From Bacillota bacterium (lineage in GTDB: Bacteria; Bacillota; Clostridia; Peptostreptococcales; Anaerovoracaceae), in NCBI GenBank assembly GCA_017538845.1, contig JAFYIC010000093.1:1-7445 (forward strand): a DNA stretch of 7,445 nt, in the 5' to 3' direction. Below, in pieces: positions 6,627 through 7,445 of the stretch. The notes under the pieces were generated by a model. The model did no database searches and was not told the DNA's origin. It saw only the letters and a program-made list of their open reading frames with translations. Made by a program: the position numbers and the translations under genes. The stretch's first letter is position 1. Each line of letters begins with the position of its first letter.

Positions 6627-7091
6627 CTAATTTCCCTTTTTGCTCGTAAGTAATTTCTCTATTTCTGAAACGAACGTGTTTATATCGGTGAACTGTCTGT
6701 ATACCGAAGCAAAACGCACGTAAGCTACTTCGTCCAGATCTCTCAGTTTTTCCATGATCAGTTCGCCGATGAATGAACTCTCGACTTCTTTTTCCATCAT
6801 ATTGTTGAGTCCGCGTTCTATTTCATCAACTACTTCCTCTATCTTTGCGACCGGAACAGGTCTCTTTTCACAGGCTTTTACGATTCCGGTGTAGATCTTG
6901 TTCCTGTCGAACGCTTCCCTGCTGCCATCCTTCTTGATGACCATAAGGATCATTTCTTCAACTTTCTCATAAGTCGTGAAACGCTTCTTGCAGTTCTCAC
7001 ATTCTCTTCTACGTCTGATCGCATGACCGTCGTCAGTCTGTCTTGAGTCTATTACCTTAGTATCCGGATTCTCACAGAAAGGACATTTCAT
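6627..7091 (-). CDS. nrdR: Transcriptional repressor NrdR
   Basis: This encodes 154 residues, the standard NrdR size. NrdR represses ribonucleotide reductase genes when its ATP-cone domain binds dATP together with ATP. The N-terminal zinc ribbon has its four cysteines at 3, 6, 31 and 34 ([10 protein letters not shown] and [17 protein letters not shown]), with the conserved basic run IRRRRE (25-30) for DNA contact. The ATP-cone spans about residues 48-138 and includes [16 protein letters not shown] (51-66) and the later [13 protein letters not shown] (121-133). The start ATG 7091 is fixed by a strong Shine-Dalgarno, AGGAGG, with its GGAGG at 7099-7103, 7 nt away. It is the first gene of a unit with cmk and DUF1015, preceded by a promoter that carries a likely NrdR box, so autoregulation is expected. 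No nrd reductase gene lies in the window. Confidence 0.98.
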   Translation of the reverse strand: MKCPFCENPDTKVIDSRQTDDGHAIRRRRECENCKKRFTTYEKVEEMILMVIKKDGSREAFDRNKIYTGIVKACEKRPVPVAKIEEVVDEIERGLNNMMEKEVESSFIGELIMEKLRDLDEVAYVRFASVYRQFTDINTFVSEIEKLLTSKKGN

Positions 7092-7136
7092 ACCTCAACC
7101 TCCTAATAATCACTACTATTTATTCATAACAGTATG

Positions 7137-7165
7137 ATTTTACTACATATTGTGGTTATTGCCAA
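7137..7165 (-). promoter_or_regulatory. Sigma-A type promoter for nrdR-cmk-DUF1015
   Basis: On the minus strand a -35 hexamer TTGGCA (7160-7165, five of six consensus bases) is separated by exactly 17 bp from a -10 hexamer TAAAAT (7137-7142, five of six). Transcription would start near 7130, leaving a leader of about 40 nt before nrdR. The site lies between the upstream terminator and the nrdR Shine-Dalgarno, as expected. Confidence 0.82.
7140..7155 (-). promoter_or_regulatory. Probable NrdR box in the nrdR promoter
   Basis: CCACAATATGTAGTAA on the minus strand matches the known NrdR box (ACACWATATATWGTGT) at 12 of 16 positions, including the central AATAT and both inner C and G positions. 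It fills the promoter spacer and overlaps the -10 hexamer, ideal for repression. NrdR boxes usually come in pairs about three helical turns apart. A weaker second half-match lies just downstream (about 7110-7128, AATAAATAGTAG region), with centres 27-30 bp away, so the partner site is uncertain. Confidence 0.62.
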
Positions 7166-7203
7166 GGTTTATCTGTAACAGCAGGCTAAAATGTGGTTGC
7201 AAT

Positions 7204-7235
7204 AAAAAATCCCGGGAAGAGTCTCCTTCCCGGGA
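7204..7235 (-). terminator. Intrinsic terminator after the trigger factor-like gene
   Basis: TCCCGGGAAG (7210-7219) pairs perfectly over 10 bp with CTTCCCGGGA (7226-7235) around a 6-nt loop. On the minus strand it is followed by six T (7204-7209). It starts 14 bp after the stop codon at 7250 and isolates the nrdR unit from the upstream gene. Confidence 0.95.
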
Positions 7236-7249
7236 AAAACTATGGTCTG

Positions 7250-7445
7250 TTACTTCTTTGATTTCTTTTCCACCTGCTTGGCCTTGTCAAATACGTGGTC
7301 TATTACAGCCTGGCCCAGTGCCGCGTTCTTGGCGTACTCCTTGATGGTGGAGCCGTACTGCTCTTCAAATGTCTCGTCTGTATAGCCCGCGGTTTCGATC
7401 TGTGAGATCATATCTTCGATATCTGCCTTATCCGCTTTGATATTC
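7250..7445 (-). CDS. C-terminal end of a trigger factor-like (FKBP-type) peptidyl-prolyl isomerase, 5' end beyond window
   Basis: Only the last 64 codons are visible, ending in TAA at 7250-7252; the gene enters from the right edge. The visible part is helical and highly charged: KADKADIEDMISQIETAGY, then EEQYGSTIKEYAKNAALG, then QAVIDHVFDKAKQ and a lysine-rich tail KKSKK. This pattern, a short DxxI helix, a GST-containing turn and a final helix ending in AVIDHVFDKAK, resembles the C-terminal chaperone arm of trigger factor, where the protein typically ends with a xAIDFLVENAK-like helix. Trigger factor binds nascent chains at the ribosome exit tunnel. The PPIase and ribosome-binding domains are outside the window, so another chaperone or FKBP-type isomerase with a similar tail remains possible. 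The terminator 14 bp downstream shows it is the last gene of its own unit, unlike the tig-clpX order of many Bacillota. Confidence 0.5.
   Translation of the reverse strand, partial: NIKADKADIEDMISQIETAGYTDETFEEQYGSTIKEYAKNAALGQAVIDHVFDKAKQVEKKSKK

Noticed and set aside
7181..7196. A third NrdR-box-like stretch upstream of the -35 (CCACATTTTAGCCTGC on the minus strand).
   Set aside because: Only 7 of 16 positions match, the inner palindrome is lost, and the 41-bp spacing does not fit paired boxes.
7199..7209. The same 11-bp string GCAATAAAAAA at both terminators (also 4575-4585).
   Set aside because: T-tails of intrinsic terminators are alike by function; the hairpins differ, so there is no reason to call a shared repeat element.

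Overview
The window is a compact stretch of bacterial chromosome in which every supported gene lies on the minus strand. The gene order radC-mreB-mreC-mreD, followed at once by a PBP2-type transpeptidase, is a classic Bacillota arrangement. The PBP2 has the long extracytoplasmic N-terminal part usual in Clostridia, and the Shine-Dalgarno sites and T-tailed terminators are also Gram-positive in style. A member of the Clostridia is the best guess; the window does not settle family or genus. TGA serves as a normal stop (radC, mreC, mreD, cmk), so the standard code applies.

Reading in the direction of transcription (right to left) there are three units. (1) At the right edge is the last 64 codons of a trigger factor-like protein, closed by a strong intrinsic terminator at 7204-7235. 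(2) A well-formed promoter (TTGGCA, 17 bp, TAAAAT; 7137-7165) with an NrdR-box-like palindrome inside it drives nrdR, cmk and a DUF1015 gene, ending at a terminator at 4580-4621. nrdR and cmk are one base apart; a 69-bp gap holding a short duplication of the cmk 3' end precedes the DUF1015 gene. (3) A probable promoter immediately after that terminator starts radC, mreB, mreC, mreD and mrdA/PBP2. Spacers are 29 and 23 bp, then two ATGA stop/start overlaps. The PBP2 gene runs off the left edge just short of where its catalytic serine motif is expected.

Unit 3 supplies the elongation machinery: the MreB actin-like filament, the MreC and MreD membrane partners, and the PBP2 transpeptidase. RadC is a JAMM-family passenger whose place beside mreB is conserved but poorly understood. 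Unit 2 pairs the repressor of ribonucleotide reductase genes with the kinase that makes CDP and dCDP, plus an uncharacterised conserved protein. The apparent NrdR box suggests that the whole unit is autoregulated by (d)ATP status.

Most of the content is housekeeping. No RNA genes, mobile elements, CRISPR arrays or phage genes are visible, and no new multi-gene system stands out. The points most worth following are the placement of cmk and DUF1015 under a likely NrdR-controlled promoter, the DUF1015 protein itself, the 28-bp exact repeat at the cmk stop codon, an internal repeat in PBP2, and a possible 9-codon leader ORF overlapping the radC start.
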